64,000 bases of DNA from CAYJBH01 sp964368625. GTDB taxonomy: Bacteria > Bacillota > Clostridia > Oscillospirales > Ruminococcaceae. This document shows positions 36,369 to 46,376 of the stretch, piece after piece. The first letter of the stretch is position 1, and every line of letters begins with the position of its first letter. The stretch covers positions 34,542-98,541 of the forward strand of contig CAYJBH010000007.1 in the NCBI GenBank assembly GCA_964368625.1, read 5' to 3'. Made by a program: the position numbers and the translations under genes. Under the pieces are notes generated by a model. It was not told the DNA's origin, searched no databases, and worked only from the letters and a program-made list of their open reading frames with translations.

Positions 36369-37994
36369 CTATAATTTTAGCTTAATAGTATTTATTTCGT
36401 TATTGCAGATATACTCCCTCATGTTGGATAAAAATGGTGCCGACATAGACAAGGTATTTATTGAGAGCTCCATATATCTCATTGCTATTTCTGGCTGAGA
36501 AGCAGATTCGCCACAGATTGAAACTGGAATTTTTTCCTTTTTGGCAGCCAGCACCGTCATGTTTATAAGACGTAAAATAGCAGGTGATGCCGTTAGAAAA
36601 TAGCTGTCTACTAACGGGTTTTCTCTGTCGGCTGCATGGGTATACTGGGTAAGGTCGTTTGTGCCGATGCTAAAGAAATCGGCTGTTTTTGCAAGTTCTG
36701 GTGCGCAGAGTGCTGCGGCAGGAGTTTCTATCATAGCTCCAAACTTAATAGTTTCAGAATATGGTGTTTTCTCTTTATCAAGGTCGTACTTCACTCTGGC
36801 AACAACCTCCATGGCCTCGTTGAAATCACTTACAGTTGCTATCATAGGAAACATTACCGATACCTCTCCATGGGCAGAGGCGCGAAGTATTGCTGTTAAC
36901 TGTTCCTGAAACATATCACGGCGCAATAAAGAAAGACGAATGCCTCTAACTCCCAGAGCAGGATTAGGCTCATCAGAAATTGAAATGCTACGAACAAATT
37001 TATCTGCACCTATGTCCATAGTCCTAATAGTAATTGGGTAGCCGTTTGCGGCATTAATGCAGTTTAGGTAAAACTCATACTGCTCCTCTACTGTGGGAAT
37101 TGTTTTACCCATGTAAAGACCTTCACTTCGGAGTAATCCTATTCCGGTTGCACCTAGGGTAAGAGCGTTAGATATATCTTCGGGAGTAGCGCAGTTTGCA
37201 AATAAATTAATTTTAACATTATTTTTTGAAATAGCAGGCATTTGGGGGGTATCGTGAATTTTCTGTTTATCACGAACAAGTTTATGCATCCTATGGGCAA
37301 ACCGTGTTTTAACACCTTCGCTGGGATAGAGGAAAATTTCACCGGTATTACCGTCTACCGCAATTTGGTCTCCATCCTTAAGTGTTTCAATATTGATTGG
37401 AACTCGAACTATAGCAGGGATTCCCATTGTTCGAGCTATAATTGAGGCATGACCCTGCTTTGAACCTTTTACCGTAACAATAGCAAGAAGCATACTGCGG
37501 TCAATAGTAACCATATCGCTGGGGGTAAGCTCCTCTGCAACAACAATGCATGGGGTTTTTAGCGATAATCTTTCACGAGGTGCGTCATCTAAAATATCCA
37601 CCACTCGTCTGCTAGCATCTCTTATATCTACCGATCTTTCACTGAAATAATCGTCTCCTATGCTTTGCATCTTCTTTTCAAAAATTCCGGAAGCACGCTC
37701 TACCGAAGCTGCTGCACCCGCACCTGCATCAATATAGCTGTAAACTTCCTTTAAAAAACCGTTATCCGAAAGGATGGCAACCTGAAATTCAATGATATCC
37801 CTATCATCGCCAAGTGCTTGTTCTTTGAGCATAAGAAGTTCATCCTTTGCAAGGAGATTTGCGGCGTCAAATCTCTTTTTTTCCTGCAAAGGGTCTTTCA
37901 TCTGGCGCATTACAGAAGTTCGAGCCCGTTCAGGTATACGAACACTGCCTATTGCAATGCCGGATGCGGCAGAAATTCCGGTTAAAATTTGCAT
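36369..37994 (-). CDS. ptsI: PTS enzyme I (phosphoenolpyruvate-protein phosphotransferase)
   Basis: A 541-residue protein. The N-terminal domain carries the phospho-His in KQGHASIIARTMGIPAIV; the usual TSH context is QGH here. The C-terminal PEP barrel has GIGLLRSEGLYMG, IRTMDIGADKF, ALGVRGIRLSL, MIETPAAAL, FSIGTNDLTQYTHAADREN and the catalytic Cys in VSICGESA. It passes phosphate from PEP to HPr for sugar uptake. No ptsH is beside it. It follows smc by 17 bases. Confidence 0.92.
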   Translation of the reverse strand: MQILTGISAASGIAIGSVRIPERARTSVMRQMKDPLQEKKRFDAANLLAKDELLMLKEQALGDDRDIIEFQVAILSDNGFLKEVYSYIDAGAGAAASVERASGIFEKKMQSIGDDYFSERSVDIRDASRRVVDILDDAPRERLSLKTPCIVVAEELTPSDMVTIDRSMLLAIVTVKGSKQGHASIIARTMGIPAIVRVPINIETLKDGDQIAVDGNTGEIFLYPSEGVKTRFAHRMHKLVRDKQKIHDTPQMPAISKNNVKINLFANCATPEDISNALTLGATGIGLLRSEGLYMGKTIPTVEEQYEFYLNCINAANGYPITIRTMDIGADKFVRSISISDEPNPALGVRGIRLSLLRRDMFQEQLTAILRASAHGEVSVMFPMIATVSDFNEAMEVVARVKYDLDKEKTPYSETIKFGAMIETPAAALCAPELAKTADFFSIGTNDLTQYTHAADRENPLVDSYFLTASPAILRLINMTVLAAKKEKIPVSICGESASQPEIAMRYMELSINTLSMSAPFLSNMREYICNNEINTIKLKL

Positions 37995-38011
37995 CGATAC
38001 CTCCTTACTCG

Positions 38012-41000
38012 TTAGCTGTTAGTTACCATCATGTGTATATCATTTGTTGCGGTGTCAAGTCTTAATAGCTTTGAAACGCCATCTTCCTGCATGGTTACAC
38101 CATACAGTACATTTGCTTCCTCCATAGTGCCACGTCTATGTGTTATAACTATGAACTGTGTGTCTACTATATTTTTAAGATAGGAGGCAAAGCGTGCAAC
38201 ATTAACATCATCTAAAGCAGCATCTATCTCATCTAACACACAAAAGGGTGCTGGGTTTACTGCAAGTATAGCAAAATAAATGGCTATAGCCACAAGTGAT
38301 TGTTCGCCACCGGAAAGACTCTCTAGACTTTTAATTACCTTTCCGGGAGGTGAAACCGATATGTCAATTCCACTTTCCAGAACGTTTTCAGTATCGGATA
38401 GAGTAAGGCCTGCACTACCACCACCGAACAGCCGGGCAAATATATCACCAAAGTGGCGATTTATTCTATCAAAGCTTGCAGAGAAGATAGCCTTCATATC
38501 CTGTGAGAGTTCATTTATAAGTTTTATTAAGCCGGCTCGTGCCTGCTCAATATCATTAAGCTGAGTTTTCATAAACTCATACCGCTCCGACACCTCTTCG
38601 TATTCTTCAATTGCGGCAACATTAACATTACCTAGCCCACGAATTTCTGATCTTAGTTCAGAAACTCTTCGTTTTAATGAAGCTAAACTTTCGAATTCAA
38701 TTACAAACTCTGAGGCATCGGTAATTCCAAGCTCATAATCTTCCCATAACTTTGTTATGGTTCCATCATACTCGCTTTGGTGAGAATGTTCTTTTTCGAT
38801 AAGCCTTGTGCGCTCCCTTGTAAGATCTTCCTGCCTAGAGTAAAACTGCTTAACTTCACCGGAAAGGGTTGTAATTTCGCCCTCTCCCGAAAGTCTGTTC
38901 TCGCGAATTTTAACAATCTCTTCGCCTAGTTTTTTTGCATGTTCAATGCTTTTCTCACGAAGTAAAGTAGCCTCTTCACATTCCTTTTCGTTTTGCGTCA
39001 TGGTTCTTTTCAGCTGTTCTAGCTGTTCTTCACGCTGTAATCTCTCCTCGGCAGCCTGGCCTGCTCTAGCTCTTAAAAGATCGTACGACTGTTGTGCCTG
39101 TTCTACGTCCTTATGTAGTGCGAGTGAGGAAAGTCTGGCTTCGGATAGCTGTTGTTGTTTTAGCTGAATGTTATCGCTATGTCCCTCATCGGCATGTTGC
39201 TTAATTTGTTCGTCTAACCTGTTCAAATCATTTGAAACACTAAGCATCTCGTTAGAAATATTTTTTCTCTTTTCGGCAAGAATTGCAAGCCGTTCACTAA
39301 GAGCCTCCTGCCTGGCCTCAGCAGTATCAACACTGCTTTGTGCAACGTTTTTTAGCTGCACCGCAGCCTGTTCCTCGGCTGACAAACGAATTAAATCTTC
39401 CTCAGCAGAGCGTCGCTCAGCATCGGCTGCTGTCATATCGGCCTCAACCGATGCAAGCTCTCGGCTATGCAGTAGATGAGACTCCTCTAGTTGGTGCATT
39501 TTTTGTGACTGCTTCTCTATTTCGTTTTTTAGGGTTTCTATTTCGGTTTTGCGGCTAAATGCACCACTCCCCTTAGCATGAGAACCACCGGTAAAAGAAC
39601 CGCCTGCATTAATAACCTGGCCATCGGTAGTAACGATTCTGTATCTATAACCCAGCTGTTTAGCAAAGGAGCTAGCTGAATTAAGATCCTCGGCAATTAG
39701 AATTCTTCCCAAAAGGTTTGAAACAACCTTATCGTACTTATTATTTGCGGTAACAACATCCTCAGCCACAACAGCGCCATCAGGTAATCTGTCTCTTATC
39801 TCACCGGAAGAACGAACAGTATCGAGAGGTAAAAATGTAGCCCTACCTAAACGGTCTTCCTTTAGCATGGAAATTGCAGCTTTAGTGCTACGTTCATTTT
39901 CCATAACTATATTTTGTGCAGCATTTCCGAGTGCAGTTTCTATTGCAAGTTCATATCCTTTTTCTACCGATAATAACGATGATACAGCACCAAGCACTCC
40001 ACCGAGCCGGCCATTTTTTCCTGCGGTAAGAACTGCTCTAACGCTATTAAAATATCCCTCATTACTGTTTTGTAAATCCTCTAAAAGATGCAATCTATCA
40101 GACATCTTACGAAGATTATGGGCAAAATCTTCCTGTTGAGCCTTTGCAGCCTCGGTCTGCTTGCGCTTCGATTCAAGTTTAAGGCGAAGCCCCTCGTTTA
40201 TATTGTTGTGTCGAGCAATAAATTCCTCGATTTCATCCCTTTTACGGCGATATTTTCGGCAGTTGACATTTGCTTCCTCATATCTTTCCACTGCAACCTT
40301 AACAGCTTCCTCGGCCTCAACAATTCCGGTGGTTAGGCTTTCGGTATCGGCAATTATGGTTGCCTCGTTAATTCTAAGGTCGGCTAGCACAGCTGAAAGA
40401 CTTGCCTGCTTATATTCAGCAGAATCGCGTTCACGTCCCGTTTCTGCTGCCTGTCTTGCCAGTTCATCGATCTCGGAAATAAGAGCGGCAACTTTCTTTT
40501 CTGATACAGCACTTTCATCGATAAGCTGCTCGAGTTTTTGTCGCTGTTCATCTATCTGAACAGCCTCGGTTTCACCCTGAGAGCTAAGGCCGTTAAGCTC
40601 AGCCTGCAATGCCTCGGCACGTCCTGCATTATGTACATTATCATTTTTAAGAACGGCAATACGGTTAGCATAGGATGCCGCCTGTTCATCTGCAAGCCTT
40701 ATTTCGGAGTTTTTCTCCTCGATTTTTAGTAATGAGTCACCGGCAAGGCGGCGTAGCTGTTCAATTCGCTTCTCAATTTCGTCGATTTTCGAACGATTTT
40801 CGTCGTAGTCGGCAGAAACTACCTCGCGTTTATTTGCCGCTTCTCGCAGTAACACTTTTGTTTTATCTAGTATATCAAGATAAAGGGTTATTTCACAGCG
40901 TTTACGCTCGTCGGCAAGAACTATAAAGCGTTTTGCCTTTTCCGACTCTCTAGCAAGTGGGCCAACCCTTGCCTCAAGTTCACTGAAAATATCGGTAAGC

Positions 41001-41572
41001 CTTACAAGGTTTTCGGCAGTGGCAGCAAGTTTTTTCTCTGCCTCGTTTCGGCGATATCGATACTTTGCAATACCGCTAGCCTCTTCAAAAATTTCCCTTC
41101 GCTCGCCGGAACGTGCCGAAACAATTTCAGCAATTCTTCCCTGGCCTATCATGGAATATCCGTCACGCCCAAGACCTGTATCCAGCAACAGCTCATAGAT
41201 ATCTTTTAGTCTAACCTGCTTCCCGTTTATGGTGTATTCGCTGTTACCGCTGCGATAAACCTTTCTACCAATACTAACCTCGGGAGAAGCGATATCTAAC
41301 CGCCCTTCGCTGTTATCAAGGGTGAGGCTAACCGAAGCAAAACCCATTGCACCACGATTTTTTGCTCCATCAAATATGACGGCCTCCATCTTGCTGCCGC
41401 CACGAAGTTGCTTTGGGCTGGTTTCACCCATAACCCATCTCACAGCATCTGAAATATTACTTTTGCCGCTTCCGTTTGGACCTACAACAGCGGTAATACC
41501 CGACCCAAAGCCAACCTTTATCCTGTCAGGAAAAGATTTAAAGCCCTGTATTTCGATCTTTTTGAGTACCAT
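38012..41572 (-). CDS. smc: chromosome segregation protein SMC
   Basis: A 1186-residue protein of usual length. The N-terminal ATPase half has KIEIQGFKSFPDR and GPNGSGKSNISDAVRW. Two long coiled coils (about 165-500 and 670-1010) flank a hinge (about 515-650, GRLGGVLGAV and GGSFTGGS). The C-terminal half has the signature LSGGEQSLVAIA and Walker B CVLDEIDAALDD. It organises chromosomes with ScpA/ScpB. ATG at 41572 with GAGGTG upstream is chosen over a frame start eight codons earlier. The usual rnc and ftsY neighbours are absent; it lies between the V-ATPase genes and ptsI. Confidence 0.97.
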   Translation of the reverse strand: MVLKKIEIQGFKSFPDRIKVGFGSGITAVVGPNGSGKSNISDAVRWVMGETSPKQLRGGSKMEAVIFDGAKNRGAMGFASVSLTLDNSEGRLDIASPEVSIGRKVYRSGNSEYTINGKQVRLKDIYELLLDTGLGRDGYSMIGQGRIAEIVSARSGERREIFEEASGIAKYRYRRNEAEKKLAATAENLVRLTDIFSELEARVGPLARESEKAKRFIVLADERKRCEITLYLDILDKTKVLLREAANKREVVSADYDENRSKIDEIEKRIEQLRRLAGDSLLKIEEKNSEIRLADEQAASYANRIAVLKNDNVHNAGRAEALQAELNGLSSQGETEAVQIDEQRQKLEQLIDESAVSEKKVAALISEIDELARQAAETGRERDSAEYKQASLSAVLADLRINEATIIADTESLTTGIVEAEEAVKVAVERYEEANVNCRKYRRKRDEIEEFIARHNNINEGLRLKLESKRKQTEAAKAQQEDFAHNLRKMSDRLHLLEDLQNSNEGYFNSVRAVLTAGKNGRLGGVLGAVSSLLSVEKGYELAIETALGNAAQNIVMENERSTKAAISMLKEDRLGRATFLPLDTVRSSGEIRDRLPDGAVVAEDVVTANNKYDKVVSNLLGRILIAEDLNSASSFAKQLGYRYRIVTTDGQVINAGGSFTGGSHAKGSGAFSRKTEIETLKNEIEKQSQKMHQLEESHLLHSRELASVEADMTAADAERRSAEEDLIRLSAEEQAAVQLKNVAQSSVDTAEARQEALSERLAILAEKRKNISNEMLSVSNDLNRLDEQIKQHADEGHSDNIQLKQQQLSEARLSSLALHKDVEQAQQSYDLLRARAGQAAEERLQREEQLEQLKRTMTQNEKECEEATLLREKSIEHAKKLGEEIVKIRENRLSGEGEITTLSGEVKQFYSRQEDLTRERTRLIEKEHSHQSEYDGTITKLWEDYELGITDASEFVIEFESLASLKRRVSELRSEIRGLGNVNVAAIEEYEEVSERYEFMKTQLNDIEQARAGLIKLINELSQDMKAIFSASFDRINRHFGDIFARLFGGGSAGLTLSDTENVLESGIDISVSPPGKVIKSLESLSGGEQSLVAIAIYFAILAVNPAPFCVLDEIDAALDDVNVARFASYLKNIVDTQFIVITHRRGTMEEANVLYGVTMQEDGVSKLLRLDTATNDIHMMVTNS

Positions 41573-41599
41573 TTCACCTCGTTGTAATCTCTGCAAGCG

Positions 41600-41639
41600 A
41601 CAGTGTTTATTATTTTTCTGTTTGGAGAAGAAACACTGT
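41600..41639 (-). other. inverted repeat between the V-ATPase D gene and smc
   Basis: ACAGTGTTT (41600-41608) and AAACACTGT (41631-41639) form a nine-base-pair stem with a 22-base loop just before smc. There is no U-run in the minus direction, so read-through from the V-ATPase operon into smc is possible. Confidence 0.45.
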
Positions 41640-41644
41640 ATTAC

Positions 41645-42259
41645 CTATATTGTTTCTTTTTTTCGTTTTATCACCTTAAGCCTTGAAAACTCCTCTCTTT
41701 CGCGCTCCTCTAAAACACCCTGTATAAAACGAATGTTGCTATCAAACTTCGGTATCATAACATTATCAAGCATGTTAGCTCGACGCTTTGTCTTTCTTAT
41801 TGCTACTGCTAATCTATAAACACTATTGTCTATACCTGCAAGCCTAGCCGACAGCTCTTTAACCCGATTAAAAGAGCAAAATGCGTTATCGAGTTCCTGG
41901 CTAGTTTCATGAAACCCGTAATAGGGGATAAGCGGTTCCGACTTATTATGCGTTGTAGGTAGGTCTACGCCCATTATACTATGGCTTGTCTGTAGAAATC
42001 CATCGTCAATAGGCAGATAATCAAGCGTTAAACCGTCTATTCCGTGCATAACATTTGCCTGTTGAAGTGCTGCATAAGCTTCAACAAAGGTGGTGCTTAT
42101 ATCTGCCTCGATAATTGCAACCTCCTCAATACGCTTCATCATCTCTCTCATAAGAACATTGCGTTTACGGTCTAGCAAATCAAAACCTAGCTTAGCAAGC
42201 GCTAGGTTTTTCTTAAGCATCATCAGGTTGCCCTTTGTTGGGAATATATCCTGTGCCAT
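41645..42259 (-). CDS. ntpD: V-type ATPase subunit D (central rotor shaft)
   Basis: A 204-residue, highly helical protein. FPTKGNLMMLKKNLALAKLGFDLLDRKRNVL is the conserved N-terminal coil, and RRANMLDNVMIPKF with IRFIQGVLEEREREEFSRLKVIKRKK the C-terminal coil. It forms the central stalk that turns inside the A3B3 head. Last gene of the operon, 27 bases after subunit B. Confidence 0.95.
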   Translation of the reverse strand: MAQDIFPTKGNLMMLKKNLALAKLGFDLLDRKRNVLMREMMKRIEEVAIIEADISTTFVEAYAALQQANVMHGIDGLTLDYLPIDDGFLQTSHSIMGVDLPTTHNKSEPLIPYYGFHETSQELDNAFCSFNRVKELSARLAGIDNSVYRLAVAIRKTKRRANMLDNVMIPKFDSNIRFIQGVLEEREREEFSRLKVIKRKKETI

Positions 42260-42286
42260 AACCGCTGTTGTTCCTTTCTGTTTGAT

Positions 42287-43663
42287 TTAGCTTTTACTAC
42301 GATAGTGCTTTTCCAGTATCTTTGTGTTAATTCTGGTAAGCTCTTCTTTTGGCAGAAGTGATAATAGCTCCCAACCAATATCTAAACTCTCAGAAATTGT
42401 CCTGTTTTCATAGGCATCCTGCCCCAAAAACTCCTTTTCAAACCGTCGTCCGAAATCGAGATAACTTTTATCGGTGGGAGAGAGCTCCTCCTCGCCGATA
42501 ACCGAAGCAAGCCCCCTTGCATCGGCAACCTTAGCATAGCAGGCAAACAGCTGATTTGCAAGGTCGGGGTGATCGTCACGGGTGAAACCTTCGCCAATTC
42601 CGTCCTTCATCAACCTACTTAATGATGGTAGAACTGCTAGTGGCGGATATATTCCTGTTTGGTCGAGATATCGATCTAGTACTATCTGACCTTCGGTAAT
42701 GTACCCGGTAAGGTCAGGTATAGGGTGGGTAATATCATCATTAGGCATGGTAAGAATAGGTAGCTGGGTAACACTACCATCTCTACCCTTAATACAGCCG
42801 GCTCTTTCATATAGTGAGGCAAGGTCTGAATAGAGATAACCCGGATATCCTTTACGACCCGGGATTTCGCCCTTACTACTACTAAATTCACGAAGGGCTT
42901 CACAGTAGCTGGTAACATCGGTAAGAACAACCAGAATATGCATTCCAAGCTCAAAGGCAAGGTATTCGGCTGCTGTTAGTGCGCAACGAGGGGTTAAAAT
43001 ACGCTCGATAATAGGGTCGCTAGAGAGGTTTATAAACATGGTAACTCGAGATAGGGCACCAGATTCCTCAAAACTGCGGCGAAAAAACTCGGCAACATCA
43101 TTGGTAACACCCATGGCACAGAATACTATTGCGAAGTCACCGTTTCCCTCACCCTCAATTCTTGCCTGACGCACTACCTGAGCTGCAAGGTCGTTGTGTT
43201 TCATACCACTACCGGAGAATATCGGCAACTTTTGACCTCTGATTAGCGTCATAAGGGTATCGATTCCGGTTACCCCGGTGGTAATTGTGTTGGCCGGATA
43301 TGCACGACTAACGGGATTTATTGGGTTACCGTTTATGTCGGCAGGTTTTCCGCCGAAGACTGGTCCAAGGCCATCTATAGGTTTGCCGGCACCGCTAAAA
43401 ATTCGCCCTACCATTTCGGGAGAGAGTTGAACCTCAAGAGGATGTCCGGTAAAACGTGTTCTGGAACCGGATAGCTTCATTCCGGAAGTTCCGGAAAAAA
43501 CCTGTACCACGGCACGTTCGCCCTCTAACGCAACAACACGTCCGAGCCTAACCTCATCCTTGCCGGTGCGTATCTCAACCAGCTCCTCATATGAAGCACC
43601 GCGAACCCCATCCAATACTACGATAGGCCCCGAGAGTTCATTTAATCCGACATATTCAATCAT
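42287..43663 (-). CDS. ntpB: V-type ATPase subunit B
   Basis: A 458-residue non-catalytic nucleotide-binding subunit. FSGTSGMKLSGS, GAGKPIDGLG, IRGQKLPIFSGSGMKHNDLAAQ (no true P-loop), SDPIIERILTPRCALTAAEYLAFE and TDVTSYCEALREFSS are family blocks. It alternates with subunit A in the head. Its ATG overlaps the stop codon of the A gene by one base (TAATG). Confidence 0.96.
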   Translation of the reverse strand: MIEYVGLNELSGPIVVLDGVRGASYEELVEIRTGKDEVRLGRVVALEGERAVVQVFSGTSGMKLSGSRTRFTGHPLEVQLSPEMVGRIFSGAGKPIDGLGPVFGGKPADINGNPINPVSRAYPANTITTGVTGIDTLMTLIRGQKLPIFSGSGMKHNDLAAQVVRQARIEGEGNGDFAIVFCAMGVTNDVAEFFRRSFEESGALSRVTMFINLSSDPIIERILTPRCALTAAEYLAFELGMHILVVLTDVTSYCEALREFSSSKGEIPGRKGYPGYLYSDLASLYERAGCIKGRDGSVTQLPILTMPNDDITHPIPDLTGYITEGQIVLDRYLDQTGIYPPLAVLPSLSRLMKDGIGEGFTRDDHPDLANQLFACYAKVADARGLASVIGEEELSPTDKSYLDFGRRFEKEFLGQDAYENRTISESLDIGWELLSLLPKEELTRINTKILEKHYRSKS

Positions 43664-45423
43664 TATCTTACCTTCGTCTTTAAGTTTACAATTATCTCGT
43701 CTATATCTTCAATATAGCTGTCGAGCAGGTCTATATTGTCATTCGGAACATCATACTTAATCCGGTTAATCCTATCAAAAATTCCGCTTTCCTTAAGCTC
43801 GCTAAACGGAATATCTTCATCTACTAAATCACAAGCGCAGTCGTAGAGATGTATTATAACCTGCATCATCTTTCGTTGTTTTATAAGAGGAACGTAGGTA
43901 TCATCTTTGTGGTAAGCATTCTGCTGTAAAAAACCGGTTCGTATTGCAGCTGATACCTCTAAAGTTACCTTTTGACTATCCGGTAAAACATCACTTCCAA
44001 CCAGCTTCACTATCTCCATCAGCTTGCTTTCCTCGCCAAGAAGTGCTACCATACGGGTGCGAAGAACGGTGAAATCGCTGCCTATTTCTGTTGAGTAATA
44101 GTCGTTAAGGTCGGTGTAATATTCACTGTAGGAATCGTTCCAGTTAATTGCCGGATAATGTCTTGCATATGCAAGTGACTTATCAAGGGCAAGAAAGCAA
44201 CGAACAAAACGCTTAGTATTTTGTGTAACAGGTTCAGAAAAGTCATTTCCCTGTGGTGATACTGCACCAATGATAGTAATGCTACCGTTGTCACCGCCAA
44301 GCGTTTTACAACAACCGGCGCGCTCGTAGAATTCTGCAAGTCTTGACGGAAGATAGGCGGGATAGCCCTCTTCAGCCGGCATCTCTTCAAGACGACCCGA
44401 GATTTCGCGAAGCGCCTCGGCCCATCTACTGGTAGAGTCCGCCATCATTGCTACGTCGTAGCCCATATCTCGGTAGTATTCTGCAAGAGTTACACCGGTG
44501 TATATCGAGGCTTCACGTGCCGCAACAGGCATATTTGATGTATTTGCAATAAGAATTGTTCTATCCGTCATCGGTCGGCCGGTTTTTGGGTCGATAAGCT
44601 CAGAAAACTCCTCCAAAACCTGGGTCATCTCGTTACCACGCTCACCACAACCGATGTAGACAATAATATCGGCATCACACCATTTAGCAAGCTGGTGTTG
44701 AGTCATGGTCTTACCGGTTCCAAAACCACCCGGAATAGCAGCAGTTCCACCCTTAGCTATCGGAAAAAGCGAGTCTACAACCCTTTGTCCCGTTATAAGT
44801 GGACGAGAAATGTTCTCCCTCTTTGCTGTGGGTCTTGGTCGCCTTATCGGCCAGTATTGCTTTAGTGATAGTTCATGCCTTGTTCCATCATTGTCGGTTA
44901 ATACGCACAGCACATCGTCTACCGTGTAGCTACCATTCTCAACCACATCTGAAATTGAACCGGAAAGATTTGGTGGTATCATGCTTCTATGCTCAATGGC
45001 CGGAGTTTCGGGACAGCAGGCAAATACCTGACCCCCTACAACAATATCCCCATCGCATACCTTTAAAGTTACCTCCCAAAGGCGCTCCCTGTTTAGGCTT
45101 GCAGCCTCGATGCCATTAGATATAAAGCTACCGCTAAGCTTTTCTAATTCGGGCAAGGGGCGAAGTATTCCATCAAAAATATTGGATATAAGACCGGGGC
45201 CAAGTTCGGCAGAAAGTGGTGCACCGGTGCCTACAACAGGCTCGCCAACCTTCATTCCGGTTGTACTCTCGTAAACCTGTATGGTGGTTCGGCTATCGGT
45301 TACGGTAATAATCTCGCCAACCAACCTCGCATTGCCAACCTCAACACGTTCTAACATGCTGAAGCTGTCGCTGCCGGGAATGGTAACAACCGGACCGTTA
45401 ACCGAAAAAACAGTATCTTTCAT
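43663..45423 (-). CDS. ntpA: V-type ATPase catalytic subunit A
   Basis: A 586-residue catalytic subunit. VYESTTGMKVGEPV, the long non-homologous insert region, the Walker A loop GGFGTGKTMTQHQLAKW, CGERGNEMTQVLEEF and MADSTSRWAEALREISGRLEEMPAEEGYPAYL are present. It hydrolyses ATP or, in the reverse direction, makes it, coupled to ion flow. It is followed without gap by subunit B. Confidence 0.97.
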   Translation of the reverse strand: MKDTVFSVNGPVVTIPGSDSFSMLERVEVGNARLVGEIITVTDSRTTIQVYESTTGMKVGEPVVGTGAPLSAELGPGLISNIFDGILRPLPELEKLSGSFISNGIEAASLNRERLWEVTLKVCDGDIVVGGQVFACCPETPAIEHRSMIPPNLSGSISDVVENGSYTVDDVLCVLTDNDGTRHELSLKQYWPIRRPRPTAKRENISRPLITGQRVVDSLFPIAKGGTAAIPGGFGTGKTMTQHQLAKWCDADIIVYIGCGERGNEMTQVLEEFSELIDPKTGRPMTDRTILIANTSNMPVAAREASIYTGVTLAEYYRDMGYDVAMMADSTSRWAEALREISGRLEEMPAEEGYPAYLPSRLAEFYERAGCCKTLGGDNGSITIIGAVSPQGNDFSEPVTQNTKRFVRCFLALDKSLAYARHYPAINWNDSYSEYYTDLNDYYSTEIGSDFTVLRTRMVALLGEESKLMEIVKLVGSDVLPDSQKVTLEVSAAIRTGFLQQNAYHKDDTYVPLIKQRKMMQVIIHLYDCACDLVDEDIPFSELKESGIFDRINRIKYDVPNDNIDLLDSYIEDIDEIIVNLKTKVR

Positions 45424-45435
45424 AGTCTCCCTAAC

Positions 45436-46032
45436 CTAATCTATAATAAAATCGACATTTTTATAAAACTTCTCCTTTGCTCGTTCTAACGAGCTGTCGA
45501 GAGTATAATCAAAAAGCAATCGGTCGATTCTCAAAATAAAACCTCCGAGTCGAACTTCGGGCGAGGCAAAAATTTCAAGAGGATGGTCGTCCTTAACAAG
45601 CTTGCAGAAAAAATCCATATCTGAGTCTCTAACAAGCAGCTGGGTAACATGACCAAAATCGGAAGCTTCGTAAATCTTATCGTTAAGTTTGGTTATTCTT
45701 CTAGACATACTTTGACGAAAGGAATCTTCCATCGAGAGATCAACCAACCGTTTTTCTATTCGCTGGAACATCTGCTGAGTAAGCTCATCACGGTAGATAA
45801 GGAGTTTACGCCTTAAATCCTGCTCCTCCTTTGCGAGACGATGCTCGTTCTTCTCCTTTATGGATTCGCAACGCTTATTAAGCTCAGAAGCCTGAACCAT
45901 ATTAATGCCCCTGAGGGTATCACTACGATATTTTTGGGCCTTGAGCATTATCTCCTTAGCGTTCTTTTCGGCAGCCGCTAAAACTGATTGTTCAAACTTT
46001 GAGCCGGCACCCTGATTGTAAACATTCTGCAT
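45436..46032 (-). CDS. ntpE: V-type ATPase subunit E (peripheral stalk)
   Basis: A 198-residue protein. The first 100 residues are a charged helix (AAEKNAKEIMLKAQKYR, then KEEQDLRRKLLIYRDELTQQMF), followed by a small globular end with VRLGGFILRIDRLLFDYTLDSSLERAKEKF, typical of V-type E subunits. With the small subunit at 49710-50027 it makes the stator. Sequence identity in this family is low, so the call rests on shape and position. Confidence 0.85.
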   Translation of the reverse strand: MQNVYNQGAGSKFEQSVLAAAEKNAKEIMLKAQKYRSDTLRGINMVQASELNKRCESIKEKNEHRLAKEEQDLRRKLLIYRDELTQQMFQRIEKRLVDLSMEDSFRQSMSRRITKLNDKIYEASDFGHVTQLLVRDSDMDFFCKLVKDDHPLEIFASPEVRLGGFILRIDRLLFDYTLDSSLERAKEKFYKNVDFIID

Positions 46033-46047
46033 AGATAACTGTTCCTT

Positions 46048-46356
46048 TTAAACCTTAATACCCACAACCTCATAAATATAGCGCTTTATAGCCTCGCCGG
46101 CTTCGTTGCCGTGGTGGCGGTCGGGTATCTCTACAATAAGCGGACTTTTGCGATTGAGTTTGTAATCAAAAACAAGGTCACGATTTTGTTGAACCAAAAG
46201 ACCTGTAATAAGTATAAGCCCAATGTCGGTGCGTGCAAAAGCATCAGATAATGCCTTTGCAACCTCCTCGTTACTGTGAACGACAATCCCCTCAACACCG
46301 GCAAGCCTTAAACCTGTCAATGTATCAACATTATCGCTAATCAAAAAATATTTCAT
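46048..46356 (-). CDS. ntpG: V-type ATPase subunit F
   Basis: A 102-residue protein (named NtpG in Enterococcus, F in Thermus). KYFLISDNVDTLTGLRLAGVEGIVV at the start and IGLILITGLLVQQNRDLVFDYKLNRKSPLIVEIPDRH are typical. It binds subunit D in the rotor. Confidence 0.9.
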   Translation of the reverse strand: MKYFLISDNVDTLTGLRLAGVEGIVVHSNEEVAKALSDAFARTDIGLILITGLLVQQNRDLVFDYKLNRKSPLIVEIPDRHHGNEAGEAIKRYIYEVVGIKV

Positions 46357-46376
46357 AATTATTATGTTTTATCGTA

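Noticed and set aside
40161..40559. Open frames of 90-186 codons opposite smc, ade, the corrinoid gene and RACo
   Set aside because: They lie antisense to well-supported genes, are rich in Ser/Leu/Ala from mirrored codon bias, and lack ribosome sites and recognisable domains.
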